A stretch of DNA of 64,000 nt, from NCBI RefSeq assembly GCF_003473485.1, contig NC_053042.1, positions 46,587,762 through 46,651,761 of the forward strand. The letters are read 5' to 3'. This document shows, in pieces, positions 1 to 11,600 of the stretch. Each line of letters opens with the position of its first letter. Position 1 is the stretch's first letter. The stretch comes from Medicago truncatula (Eukaryota; Streptophyta; Magnoliopsida; Fabales; Fabaceae). The notes below the pieces were generated by a model that did not search any database, had not been told where the DNA came from, and worked only from the letters and a program-made list of their open reading frames with translations. A program made the position numbers and the translations under genes.

Positions 1-453
1 TTCTATTCTATGGAGGGACCTCATAACCAATCATGGTCAACAAAGTCTCTTAGGGACTTCATGTAAGTACCTTGCCTAATAAACTTTTCATGTGATGCAT
101 AAAGTAGGTGTTTTCCTCAACTAATATCAATATCCATTGAATGATTTTAGGTATCTTTGCCCTAAAGGGGGTTGCAGAGAAATCAATGGTTATCCTGCAG
201 ATTGTTCGTAAGTTTTAAATCATCATGTTTCTAATTGCGTCGTGATGCTTATCCTGTTATCATTTTAACAATAACTAAAGTCGGTTGCTTCATCCTTAAT
301 CAGGTTTGGAACTGTTTCTGCAAATGTGATAATGGCACATAACTCAATGCCCAACAAGAAGAGAATGTATGTCTTAGAAACATTGACGAATACTAGTTTG
401 GTGGATGCTCTTTATTCCCCAATCGATATTCGCAACAACCTATTTAGTCCAAG
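1..453 (+). CDS. Unidentified gene, internal or 3' exons, cut by left edge
   Basis: Three consecutive exons can be spliced in one open frame: 1-62, 151-207 and 304-453. The donors are GTAAGT, GTAAGT and GTAAAA, and the acceptors are TTTTAG and ATCAG. The peptide contains a Cys-rich stretch (YLCPKGGCREINGYPADCS) followed by FGTVSANVIMAHN and NKKRMYVLETLTN. Three matching phases with strong donors argue for a real gene rather than chance. The last exon ends in phase 2, so at least one more exon is needed. A candidate lies near 620-835, but I could not find a clean acceptor for it. I do not recognise the family and assign no function. The 5' part lies outside the window. Confidence 0.5.
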
Positions 454-454
454 G

Positions 455-1640
455 TAAAATAGGAATATCTTTTACTTGATTTATATCATTGTCTACAACA
501 GGTTTTAATGTTTAGCATTTTAGACAACCATGAGTTTGAAGAGTGACCTGGTCTTACAATGTTTTTTCTAAATTTGGATTAAAAATTTTACTTAAATGTA
601 AAAATTCAAAAACTTCTATATGAAAATCTGGATGGAAGTTGTACTCAGTACAATGAAAATCAGAAAGCATGTGTCACAAATTCACCTTTGTTGCAGTACC
701 CAAGGACTAGACATGATTAAAAGGGTCACGAAGTTGTATCTGGGGAAATCAGCTTCAATCTCACATATCATACAAAAATTAAATGTCCCAGAAGACAAAG
801 CCACTTCACATACAACAGATAACGTTCCAGGTTAACTCTAATTTCACCAACTTCACATATCATACTTAAGTCATAGTTTTATTGCTGCACTAACTTCATT
901 CACACATGCCATAACAGATGAACCACCTTCATCTTCACATGTTTGCTGTTCACAAGTGATAACGATGCTCTCACCCCTAATGCTATTATTGGTACTTAGA
1001 ATGTTTTCTCCAAAATAAAGACTTTGTTGTTTTCTACTCAGTGGTTTACTTTCATAGTTTCATATGCGGTGGAAGTTATCATCGATTACTAGTTTGTTGT
1101 CTGATGTGAGCAGAATTGGCAAAATCCTAATATGATGAGCTAATGACAAAAAAAAAAAATCATGATTTTGTGCTTGATTTCTTTATAGTAGGTTTCATGA
1201 TAAAGAGTGTAATAAAGTAGTCCGGTCTGTTGGATTGTAGACCTTGATATATTTTTGAGGGACTGACTCTTGATATTAGTATTAAGAAAATTTATCAAGG
1301 TTGGAAGTTTCTCACCTTAAGAGAGTCAAATTGGTGTGAAAAGATAACCACTTAATATGAAAGTCCGTAGAGGACGACGTACTAAGAATCAACCTACATC
1401 AGTTTTTATAGTTGATCACCCTATCAAGCAAGTTTTGTACGTAATGTGATGTACGCAGACATAAATGTAAATTCGCTAAAGTTTAATATTTGGAAAAACA
1501 ATCGAAACTTTCAACACAATCCACAGTGCTTCATTCTGCATGCAAAAGAACACCTTGCTGGCAAGGTCCATTTCACATAGACATTAACCGGTGCAAACCC
1601 AACAAACTCATTTCAATCGCTTCAGCCTGAACTTGTTTCC
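455..1640. other. Spacer right of the edge gene
   Basis: A weak open frame at 620-835 (+) may belong to the 3' end of the edge gene, but neither its splice sites nor its frame could be fixed. Apart from that I see AT-rich sequence and short A runs, and no recognisable gene. Confidence 0.4.
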
Positions 1641-1646
1641 CTAAAC

Positions 1647-1837
1647 TCACATCAAAGCCCATAGAACTTCAGAACAACTTGCCACTGTGAATCCACTGAG
1701 TCCTATTCCTGCCTTTTTCATCTCACATAACAATTCAATAACTTCCCGACTATTTCCTCTATCCACAAAACCTTGGACTAAAGCAGTCCAAGAGACAATA
1801 TCTTGTTGAGGTATTTCATCAAATATCCAGCGCACAT
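1647..1837 (-). pseudogene. PPR protein relic
   Basis: Read on the minus strand, about 62 residues match the PLS-type pentatricopeptide pattern: FDEIPQQDIVSWTALVQGFV, then a helix ending EVIELLCEMKKAGI, then FTVASCSEVLWAL. This corresponds to roughly one and a half repeat units. Intact PPR proteins of this class have ten or more repeats and bind organellar RNA. No ATG starts this frame, no further repeats are visible on either side, and the frame ends in a stop. I call it a decayed fragment. A distant exon outside the window cannot be excluded. Confidence 0.6.
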
Positions 1838-1881
1838 AAGTGTGATTGCTACAACTTACATAAATGTTTATTAGAGAAACC

Positions 1882-1883
<2 letters not shown>

Positions 1884-1912
<29 letters not shown>
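1884..1912. repeat. (AT)n microsatellite
   Basis: An uninterrupted run of alternating A and T of about 28 bases. Confidence 0.9.
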
Positions 1913-2104
1913 TCCTTGTTTATAGCCTCTCTCAAAATGCAATCACCCAACAGTGAAAAATATTGTTTGAGCAGCCTATTGTTTAGGGTATCTTCCATGA
2001 GAATTGAACTAGTTTTTTTTTTTTTTTTTTAGAGAATGAGAATTGAACTAGTTGAAGTGAAAAGAATTGAAGTTGAAATACTAGAAAAGACACAAATTGA
2101 AATT

Positions 2105-2290
2105 AAGGCTATGTTTGGATTGGTGGAGAGTGATGGAATGGAGTGGGATGGGACCACATTCCATTGTTTGGTTTTGTAAAAAAAAAATAATGGAATGGAA
2201 TGGAGTGTGATGGAACCCATTCCATCCAATACCACTCATTCCTTCAATTTTCCATTCCATCCAATTTGAGGTGTATCCAATAGAATGGAA
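2105..2290. repeat. TGGAATGGA-rich MITE-like element
   Basis: The left part carries repeated GGAATGG words and the right part carries the complementary CCATTCC words, with an A run between them, so the segment can fold on itself. The ends read ATGTTTGGATTGG and CCAATAGAATGG. The layout suggests a small non-autonomous DNA transposon, but I could not identify a target duplication. Confidence 0.45.
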
Positions 2291-4205
2291 CACATCAATA
2301 ATATAATTACCATTTTGTCCTTATTTTTCATTCCCCAATTTCATTTGGGCGCGCATGCTTCCCTCGTTTTTTTCCTCATCAGCCTTTTTATTTTATCTCC
2401 TCATCTTCTCCAACTCTTGTACACTGCCTCTCTGCTTCTACTGCTTGCAACCCTTCACTCCAACAAGGTAACCCAAAATTCTGACCCCAAATTTCTTCTT
2501 CTTCTTCTTCTTCTTGTAATTATCCATCTCTGTTATCATCTATTGTTATTTTTATGCCCATTTCTTATTTTATTTTTCCCAAATTAATAGTTATGCTTTT
2601 TTTTCTTCCCTAAATCAATAATGATGGTCCTTTTTTCATTTTTATTCTTCTTCTGAATTATATTGGATCTATTGTTATTTGTGAACCCATATTTCTGAAT
2701 CTTTGTTCATGCATGTTTATTTATGTGCCCATATTCCTGTATATTTGTGAACCCATATTCAAAGTCACGCATGGTTGGATCAGGTTTTTTTTTTTTTTTT
2801 TTTAGGATTAAAAATGGCCTTTTCAACTTGGATATTCTCAAATAACTCTAGACACTGCACTTTGAATTGAAGCATGGTTACCAAAAAACACCGTAAATAA
2901 CATTACACCGAGTTTATTTGAATGAGTTGCATATACAGTACTGATATTCGTGTTTCTTCAAAGAGACAACATATGTAGTTCCTTTCCTATATCATAAATA
3001 ATGCATATTTGGGCATAAACTACAAATGATAGGTTTTTTTGGTTAAATTCCTATATGTGCACACAGTATATGTTAAAAAATTGTAACCCATATGTTATTT
3101 CTATGTTTAAATTTCTATGTGCATACAATAGTTTGTTATATCCTGAATGCATAAAGTGGTTTCCTTGTTTCACAATTTACATGATTTTATACAAGTATAT
3201 GCTTAAAGTTGATTTTATTCTTGAATTTTTATAGATGACCAATGAAGACATAAGAGCCAAATATGCGAAATTGTGTCACAGTAGTCTTTCCATCTAAAAT
3301 CCACCGATTGATGGGGAGGCGTAAACTTGGAACTTTCCGGAGTCTAATTTATCTATCCAAACAAACAAAAACTTCAAAAAAAAAAAGGCGACGTTACATA
3401 CAACAACACGATTTCGAGCTAGTCACGACGGATGAAAGGAAGGCGACATTCGGGATGGTCGTCGCCGGCGATCTACGACGGTTAGGGAAACCTGTTTCAG
3501 AGATTCGAGTTTAACGACTGAGTAAGCGGCCAAATTGAGAGAAAGATTTGGTTAAGAGATTTCAAGTTCAACGAAAAAGATTGAGGGCGAGTCACCTGTT
3601 TCTTGAGAGATTGAGAGAAAGCCAAAACTTTTTATGGAGAGATTCATAGTTTCTGAAGATTTGATTGTTGGAAAAAAAAAACAGTTTGGGGGAAACCTTT
3701 GGGGCTTAGTGCTTCTGATTCGTTTCCTTGGGCAGTGAAGAGGATGATATATATTTCAATTGAGATAGTTATGCATGCGTACAGCAAAAAGAAAATAGTA
3801 ATTGTTTGTTTCCCATGACATTGGTATTGAACACTTTGGAAACACGCGTGACATGATTATAGATTTGTAGTGGGAGATTTGAATTTCAAAATCACATTAG
3901 GGTACTCAAGTAGTTATGCATTAATTGTGGTTAGGTGTAGCAAATTGTGTTTAGCGCCAAATGTGCTAGGTTTAGGGTTTTGTAAGTATTGTTTGCAAAT
4001 GTACCTTTGGATTAGATATAAAGATAAAAAATAAGGAAGCGGTTGTATATAAAAAGACCACAGTATGATGGATAGTTGCAAGCTTGGATTTGAACATCAG
4101 TGTATGCACGTTATTACATGTGCTCATTTAGTTTCTTCATTAAACATTGGCTCAAATGCCAAATTATTTTGATAAGAAAAAAGCTTTTGTTGAAGAAAAA
4201 AAAAG
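2291..4205. other. Intergenic, no supportable gene
   Basis: Contains pyrimidine-rich tracts (2290-2590, including a CTT run), poly-T runs and an 83-codon open stretch at 3263-3514 (+) that resembles no family I know. The local rise in GC at 3400-3500 could reflect captured gene sequence. I see no splice pattern that would make a gene. Confidence 0.4.
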
Positions 4206-4208
4206 CTT

Positions 4209-4375
4209 TCGAAATATATAATTTGACTAGATGAGTTGAACCTAATGAACCGAATCGAGTTGTTCGTGAACTTTAAACGAGTTAAGGTTCGTTTTGAACA
4301 CAAGTTAAGTTTCGAGCTGAACCAATTTTTATCGAGTCGAGCTCAGACAGACTCGACTCATTTCCAACCCTACTT
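4209..4375 (-). mobile_element. Truncated hAT-like element, inverted
   Basis: Read on the minus strand, this segment starts TAGGGTTGGAAATGAGTCG and continues with the same GAGCTCGACTCG / GTTCACGAAC words as the start of the element at 4428-5143. It is therefore a 5'-truncated copy of that family in opposite orientation, lying head to head with the longer copy and about 50 bp away. The other end is missing. Confidence 0.65.
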
Positions 4376-4427
4376 AAGGGTCGTTGTTAACATATTCCCA
4401 TTTTTTTTTGTCAGTTAGCCTAGTGGC

Positions 4428-4900
4428 TAGGGCTGGAAATGAGTCGAGTCGAATCGAACTTGTCTGAGTTCAACTCGACTCGTTAAGAATTGGCTCGATT
4501 CGAACCTCAGTTCGAGTTTGTCACAAACTTTTTTTTTTAAGTTCGAGTTCGGCTCGTTTAAAGTTCACGAACAGTTTGGTTCAGTTCAATAGGTTCAATT
4601 CGTTTGTTCAAAGCACATAGTAATTAACACCGGATTGCAACCACCAAATCCAGTTTTACCTTCTTGTGTCATATGTTTCTCTTATTATAGATAATTGTAT
4701 CCTCATTTTTCATGCATGTTTCGACGTGGGACTATTTTAGTTTTGAAATCCTTAAAAACTACAACAACATTGTGCATGGCCTTGTCTATCAATTTTAATG
4801 TAGCTCAATTTTATCATATTATTGCCAAATGTTTGTCTTAGTTTTTAAAGTATTATATGTATAATCAATTACATATAAATTTTAAAAAATAATAATTAAG

Positions 4901-4961
<61 letters not shown>

Positions 4962-5143
4962 CGATTCATCTCGTGAACCAAACGAGTTGAACTATACATA
5001 GCTCAAGTTCAGCTCAATTAGTTGACGAACTTAATTTTAAGCTCAAGTTCGGCTCATTTGATTCATGAACCAAGTTCGACGAATCAATTGTTGAATCGAA
5101 TTACGAACTCTAATCGAGTTGGTTCAGTTCATTGCCAGCCCTA
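4428..5143. mobile_element. hAT-type non-autonomous transposon with 8-bp target duplication
   Basis: The ends are TAGGGCTGG and CCAGCCCTA. The flanking 8-mer CTAGTGGC is found perfectly on both sides, at 4420-4427 and 5144-5151, as expected for the hAT superfamily. The interior is rich in GAGTCGAGTCG / GTTCGAGTTCGG words and contains a long (AT)n tract at 4907-4960. At 716 bp it has no transposase frame, so it must be mobilised in trans. The perfect target duplication suggests recent insertion. Confidence 0.85.
4907..4960. repeat. (AT)n microsatellite inside the hAT element
   Basis: About 26 AT dinucleotides in a row, one of the longest simple repeats in the window. Confidence 0.9.
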
Positions 5144-5289
5144 CTAGTGGCGAGAGAAATTCACCTTAAAGATGAATAAATAAGGTGTCTGAAGTTCGAA
5201 CTCCAACCCCTGCACATATTGTGCATTATTCCTTACCAAATTTACCAAATGAGCTAAGTTCGTGGGACCATATCCCATTTTAATTATAA

Positions 5290-5674
5290 AAAACGCTAAC
5301 ACGCGCCTCTGAGAAACTAAATACAGATAAAAAAAGTAAAAAATAATGCGAGAAAAAATTATCAGAAAAGCTGTAAAATTGTGGTAGAAATATCAAATAT
5401 CATTTGTCATGTTGACCAGCGTTTATGGTGTGGTAAATGTATTCCACAGTTAAGTTGATGAAATTGTGATCAACATTGAATCAACATCGTCATCATCGTA
5501 TCGTAACTTTACTACACAACCACACATCAACAACTCACACTACTCCACTTCTACCAATCACTTCTCTACACAATCACAATCACCACTTTCACATGCAACA
5601 ACACCAACAATAAATGCTTCTTTTTCTTCTATTCGCTTCTTGATTCATCCTCCAATCTTCTTCACTCTCCGCCC
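5290..5674 (+). promoter_or_regulatory. Promoter and 5' UTR region of the ABC1K gene
   Basis: The 385 bases before the ATG at 5675 change from AT-rich sequence to a C/A-rich leader with repeated CACAAC and CATCATC words (about 5480-5670), typical of a plant 5' UTR. No TATA box stands out. The region starts right after the split SINE. Confidence 0.45.
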
Positions 5675-8600
5675 ATGGCGACGGTGACAGCACCTCCTTC
5701 ACTACCCTTTGTACGGGCCACAACGACACCGTCGAGTAAGAAGAAGAAGAATCATTCGAAGCAACGAGCACTTGGCAATTTTGGTCACTTTGGTCAAGTG
5801 GTTCGCAAGGATATGGAGTTTCTTAAAAGAGGATTTAACAATGGTGTTGCGTGGGCAAATGATGCTTTCCGCATTCCTCAAATTGCTAAGAAAGTTGATG
5901 ACCTTGTCTGGCTTCGAAATCTTGAAGACCCTCAAGCTACTTCGTTTTCCACTCCTTCCTGGCCTGAGCCTTGGTATCCAGGTACAATAACAAGGGAAAA
6001 ATTGAATTTTTTTATTATGGGGTGTGCTTATACATGGTTAATTTGTTGTGAAAGTGGGTTTGGTGAAATGGGTATTGGTTATTTTTGTGGTAGATGCTAA
6101 TGGGTAGTGTGTGATTTGTTTGAAATGATTGTTATGGGGTTGTTCTGTTTTTGAATTGGTCTAATTGTGTGTGTGTGTGTGCGCGCGCGCTATATGTGAG
6201 TTGGGTATTGGATATTGCTGTACTTAACATGTAGCTTCAATCTTTAGAGTGTTAGCGGGTCTGTTTAGTTGGTTGATTGGTTCATGGTGATAACGAGACT
6301 AACTGTGTTCGGAATTCTGGAATAAGGCGGGCAGTGTGTTAATTACATGGCCGAAAAGTGATATACGTTTTTCCATTTCATGAGGTAGAATGTTATGCTG
6401 TGTTTCCTCATTTGCTATTTTGATTAGCTTATTTGAGCTTACCTTGGTATAAGCACTTCGACTTTTTGGGAGATATTATGGAAACAACTTATGTCATATT
6501 CATAATCCGTTTTCAGCTTATTTGTTTAATCTTTCAAGGATACCTTATGAAAACAGCTTATATCTAAACAATTTGACTGTTTTATGTTTTGATAATATGA
6601 TAAATGCTCGATTAAGTTGTTTATCCAAACAGGGCCTTCTGCATATTCTAGGCTACTTGGTGGAGGTAATGATGGTGATTTCTGTATGAACGTGATCGTC
6701 TTGTGTGAACCAATCTGATTTTTTTATTTCTCTGTAAATTAATTTGAATCCGTTATGCTGACTATGTTGCTTTGTTGTATTTACTGCCTATTAATTAGAA
6801 GATCACATTTTTTTTTTAACTTTTGGAATATGAACTTGGATTTGGACCATAGTAGTCAATAGCGGCCAATATCGCCGCTATAGTGGCCGCGCGGTGCGGT
6901 GCGGTGCCGGAGCGCTACTCAACAAGCCATAGCGTTGCGGTGTGAGATAGCGGCGCAACGCTTCGTAGCGGTTTTGCGGTTTAGAACCGCTATTTCATTT
7001 TAAGAGAAAATACAAAAGTGTCCTTGGTTTAAAAAAAAACTAGGGTATTTCTGTAAATCTTCCTCTGCTTTTCTGCTGTTCTGTAAAACTTCTTCACCTC
7101 TGCTGTAAATATTCCTCTACTTTGTCGTGTTTGCTCTGTTATCCTGTTATTTTTTTGTTTAACAATCTCAAAACTCTGTTGTCCTGTTACTTTTTTGTGC
7201 TAGTTTTCTTTGTTATTACTGATTCCAAATTCCATTCTACTCTCTCTGTTTCTGTTTGTAGTTTGTACAAACAATCCTCTGTTTTGTTCATATAAAACTA
7301 TATTCTGCTCTCTCTGTTTCCTTATTTTTGTTGTTTTTGTTTTTATGAAATAGCGGTCATAGCGCTATGCGCTATCCCGCTATAGCATTTTTGGGGTCGG
7401 GCGCTACGCGCCGCTATCCGCTATTAACTACTATGATTTGGACTGGAAGAGGTATTCTTAAAGATTTGGTCAGCCTATATCTAATTACTTTTGTAGATGT
7501 CTTAACTGAGATTATACGGTTTCCTATTGCACTCTTGTAGATTAAGATAATATGAATATCATGTGTTGAACTGCATTATAGCACCATGATCAGAGAGATA
7601 TGGTTTATTTATTCGTTCGTTGTCTTTTAGGACTGTCTGGAGTGGATTTGCTTATGTATGATCTGAAGGCCTTGGAAGCATATGCTAGTTACTTCTATCA
7701 TTTGTCTAAGATTTGGTCAAAGCCACTGCCTGAAACTTATGATCCTCAGGATGTCGCTCACTATTTCAGTGCCAGACCCCATGTTGTGGCCCTTCGTATG
7801 CTCGAGGTAATTGGATTGATAATTTGAACAAAAACATGCGATGTATCCAATTTCCATCTATGAATACGCTCTTTTCCAATTTCCATCTATAATATCTCAA
7901 AATGTTCCTTTTTTAACTTTTCCTTTTAGCTTGAGTCACAACACATCTATTCTATGTAACCTACTTATTTAAATACTACTTTTGTCCTGTGATCCGTTTT
8001 ATGTATCAGTAGAAGGTAATTGGTTTCTGCAGATAATAAATGGTATATAATTATATACAGGGGCAAAGGTTTAGGCAGGACTGTAGAACCAAAGTGTATC
8101 ATGTAGGCAGTACTTGTTTCTTTATTGATTGACAGTACTTTATTCTTGCCTTTTTCTTTTATTTTGAAATTTTTAATTCAATTTTATCCTCTTTATGGAA
8201 AAAGTTTCAAGATTCTGTTTATAAGGGGTCAACAATTGCAAGGTTTGAGATGACCTTGACCATTTACATAATAAGAATTGAGTTGTTTGCAATACGCATC
8301 TGTTTTGAATGTTCAAATACAAGAATTATTTTAACTCGTGTATGAATTGTTGGTAAGTGTGATAGATGTGCTCTAGTTGCCCCACAACATCCACAATAGG
8401 GGATTCTTCCCCTATTTACCACCAAGCTATATAGGCTCCCCCACTGTGGCGTAAAAAGATACAGTGTCTATTTAGAAGGGTGTGTACTGAAGGACCATTT
8501 CTCTCCCTCTCTCTCCCCACTTTTTGCGGGCCCCACTTATTAATTGGTTGTGTGAAATAAATCATTATTGTTGAAGCATAACGATATAGAGTTATTGGTG

Positions 8601-11600
8601 TGACTTTCTTAGTAAATTTTTTAGAGGTGCTGAGTTGGAGGAATCAGGTGTTAACATTAAAAAATTATAAATGAGGGATGTGTAGTTGCAGGACCCACTA
8701 CAGCACCCAAAAGGGAGAGCCCCATTGTGGATGCTCTAGGATATTCCTAATTGAAGTTGGAAGATTTTATGATTTATTGAATTCGATTGCATCTATGTAT
8801 TGTATGGTCTTCTAACACATGCTGAATCTATATGACTTCTATCTTATTTGAATGCATGTATCATTTAATACTTTTTTAAGAATTCCATGCAGGATAGAAT
8901 ACATAGATGCAAAATTGAGCCTATATTAGATTTTTGATAGATGCGTTTGAAATTGATTATAGGATGCTTTCTTGACTCTTCCTTGAAGTGTATCCTTATT
9001 GAGTTATTTTTCATTTTGGAAGGTATTTTCCTCCTTTGCCTCTGCTGGGGTCAGTATTCGGACTTCAGGGTTAAGAAAGTTTCTACCAATAAATGCAGAA
9101 GGGGGTATGGACGATAAAACATCTGAATATAATTTTGGGTTGGTTTTAAAGGAAACAATGCTTAATCTTGGCCCCACATTTATAAAAGGTAAAGAGTGTG
9201 TTCTATTTGACATGTTAATACAATTGTTAAGTTAATTTATTATCATCATTTACTATTATTATTCTTTATCTATTTATTTATTTTTGTAATGCCTATCACT
9301 TCAAAGGTTTTCTGTTGGGACTTTCATTTCTCTTCTGCAGTAACAAGATTTCCAATATCCTTTTTACATTCATTTGATTGACGATGCAGTTGGTCAGTCG
9401 CTTTCCACAAGGCCAGATATCATTGGTGTTGAGATGTCCAAGGTTAGATTAAAAACTGTATCTTTATAGCCATTTGTTTAGTGCTGAACATTTCTTTCTT
9501 GTGACCTTGGAAAGGTATTAGCAGTTATTTTTCACGGTAGTGAAGATGTCTAATTAGGGATGATAATATGTGGCTATGCATCAAATTTATTGGTGACTGC
9601 ACCTCAAATATGTTCTTTAGCTGTAACACTGATTTGCATGGAAAAAATTATCCGTGTTCCTTTCACGTGGCTTCTATCTGTTTTAAATGAAACTTTTGGT
9701 GTCCTGAATGTACATTGATTGTAATGCCGCTAAAGTTCGAATAACTGGATTTGCAATTTATGTGTATACATATTTTGATTGCATTCTTCTTGCAGGCATT
9801 GTCAGAATTGCATGATCAAATCCCTCCTTTTCCCAGGACTGTTGCTATGAAGATTCTTGAGGAAGAATTAGGAGCTCCCCTGGAATCATTTTTCAGCTAC
9901 ATTTCTGAGGAACCTGTAGCCGCTGCATCATTTGGTCAGGTACTTTTTTGTTATGACTTATGACAATATAATTAAATATTATTGGATGCATGTGGCTACA
10001 CTTATTTAAGTGTTGGTATGATGGTTTATGTCTTACTCACTTATTTGATTACATTTTCTAGGTTTACTTTGCCCGTACTACTGACGGTGTTAACGTTGCT
10101 GTAAAAGTTCAGCGTCCTAATTTGCGCCACGTGGTGGTGCGGGATATCTACATTCTTCGCCTTGGGGTTTGTATTGATCTTTTTTTTCTATTAGATTGTC
10201 ACCTGTATTATTCTATCCTGCATGGAATTCTTAAATGAGTGTATCTTAACCATCTCAGTTGGGGCTGCTGCAAAAGATTGCCAAGAGAAAGAGTGACCTT
10301 CGCCTTTATGCTGATGAGCTTGGGCGAGGTTTTGTTGGTGAATTGGATTACACTTTAGAAGCAGCAAATGCATTGAAGTTTCGGGTAATAGCTAACATAT
10401 CAGTTAGAGCTTAATTATGCCTACATTTTGATGAGTTCTAGAGTTTGGAAACTTTCATGCATCAATAAAATCTTTCATTAGTGTTTAAACTTGTATTGTG
10501 AACTAACGTTGATTTGGTGTCTGACAACAGTGATTAACATTTAGCTCTTTCTTTGGATTTGTTATTGCATCATGCAGGAAGTTCACTCGTCATTTTCTTT
10601 CATGCGCGTGCCAAAAATATTTTTACATTTAAGTCGAAAGAGAGTTCTGACCATGGAGTGGATGGTTGGTGAAAGTCCAACAGATTTAATCTCTGTATCT
10701 ACCGGAAACTCTACTGAATATTCAGATAGGCAAAAAGTAGATGCAAAAAGGCGTCTTCTTGATCTGGTAAGTAAACATAAATCCAATTATCCATTCTTGT
10801 ATTTGCATTGTGTAAAAATCTTGGATGTTTGATAATCTCCCGACAATCGAATTATGGTAGGAGTCAACTGTATTGTTGAAGATGATTGATACTTTTCAAA
10901 TATAATTACATGAGTAAAAGGCACAATTTTGACTTTCTGATACTAAAGAGTTTCTATTACAAAACAATATGACTCTAGATCTGGATTGAGGTGGTGGTAA
11001 AGTTTCTTCGCCAATCTCCCATTAGCTTATTCAACTGAAAATTGTTCAACCGAGTTACCAATTATACTAAAACTTAACTCTGTGTAGTCACTAGTGTATA
11101 GTAATCTGAGAGCTTCACTATTATGAAAGCATCATATTTAATGAATGTTTACTTTTATTTCACATCGGCAAATTCAGGTCAATAAAGGTGTTGAAGCAAC
11201 ATTGGTTCAACTTCTTGAAACAGGCTTAATACATGCCGATCCACATCCTGGTAACTTGCGCTGCACTTCATCAGGAGAAATAGGGTTTGTGTTGTTCCTT
11301 TCCTTGTCCAATCTAAATAACTTGTAGCTTTCCTTCGTCAAATAAATATAAAGGATTTTTTAAACTTGTGTGTTAGGTTTTTGGATTTTGGTTTGCTCTG
11401 TCAAATGGAAAAAAGGCATCAATTCGCTATGCTGGCTTCAATAGTTCATATAGTAAACGGTGACTGGGCATCCCTTGTCAACGCTCTGATTGATATGGAT
11501 ATGGTGAGACCAGGGACAAATATCCGGCTTGTTACCATGGTATAATACTCACATCTCAGGTTTTGGTTATCTTACAATAGAATATTTGAACCAAATAATA

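Larger units (their letters stand above)
4400..5290 (+). repeat. tRNA-derived SINE split by an hAT insertion
   Basis: The two halves lie at about 4408-4427 and 5144-5280. Joined across the insertion they read like the SINE at 14370-14486: TAGCCTAGTGGC (pol III box A type), then GAGAGAAATTCACC, a GGTGTC word, a box B-like GTTCGAACTC and CCCCTGCACATA. The insertion sits within box A, so this copy cannot be transcribed from its own promoter as it stands. Confidence 0.7.

Noticed and set aside
2285-2587. 100-codon Leu/Phe-rich open frame
   Set aside because: It follows a TGGAATGGA MITE and runs through CTT and T tracts; composition alone explains the frame.
3263-3514. 83-codon open frame with a basic stretch
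   Set aside because: No family resemblance, no splice context and an A run inside it; listed only as part of the spacer.
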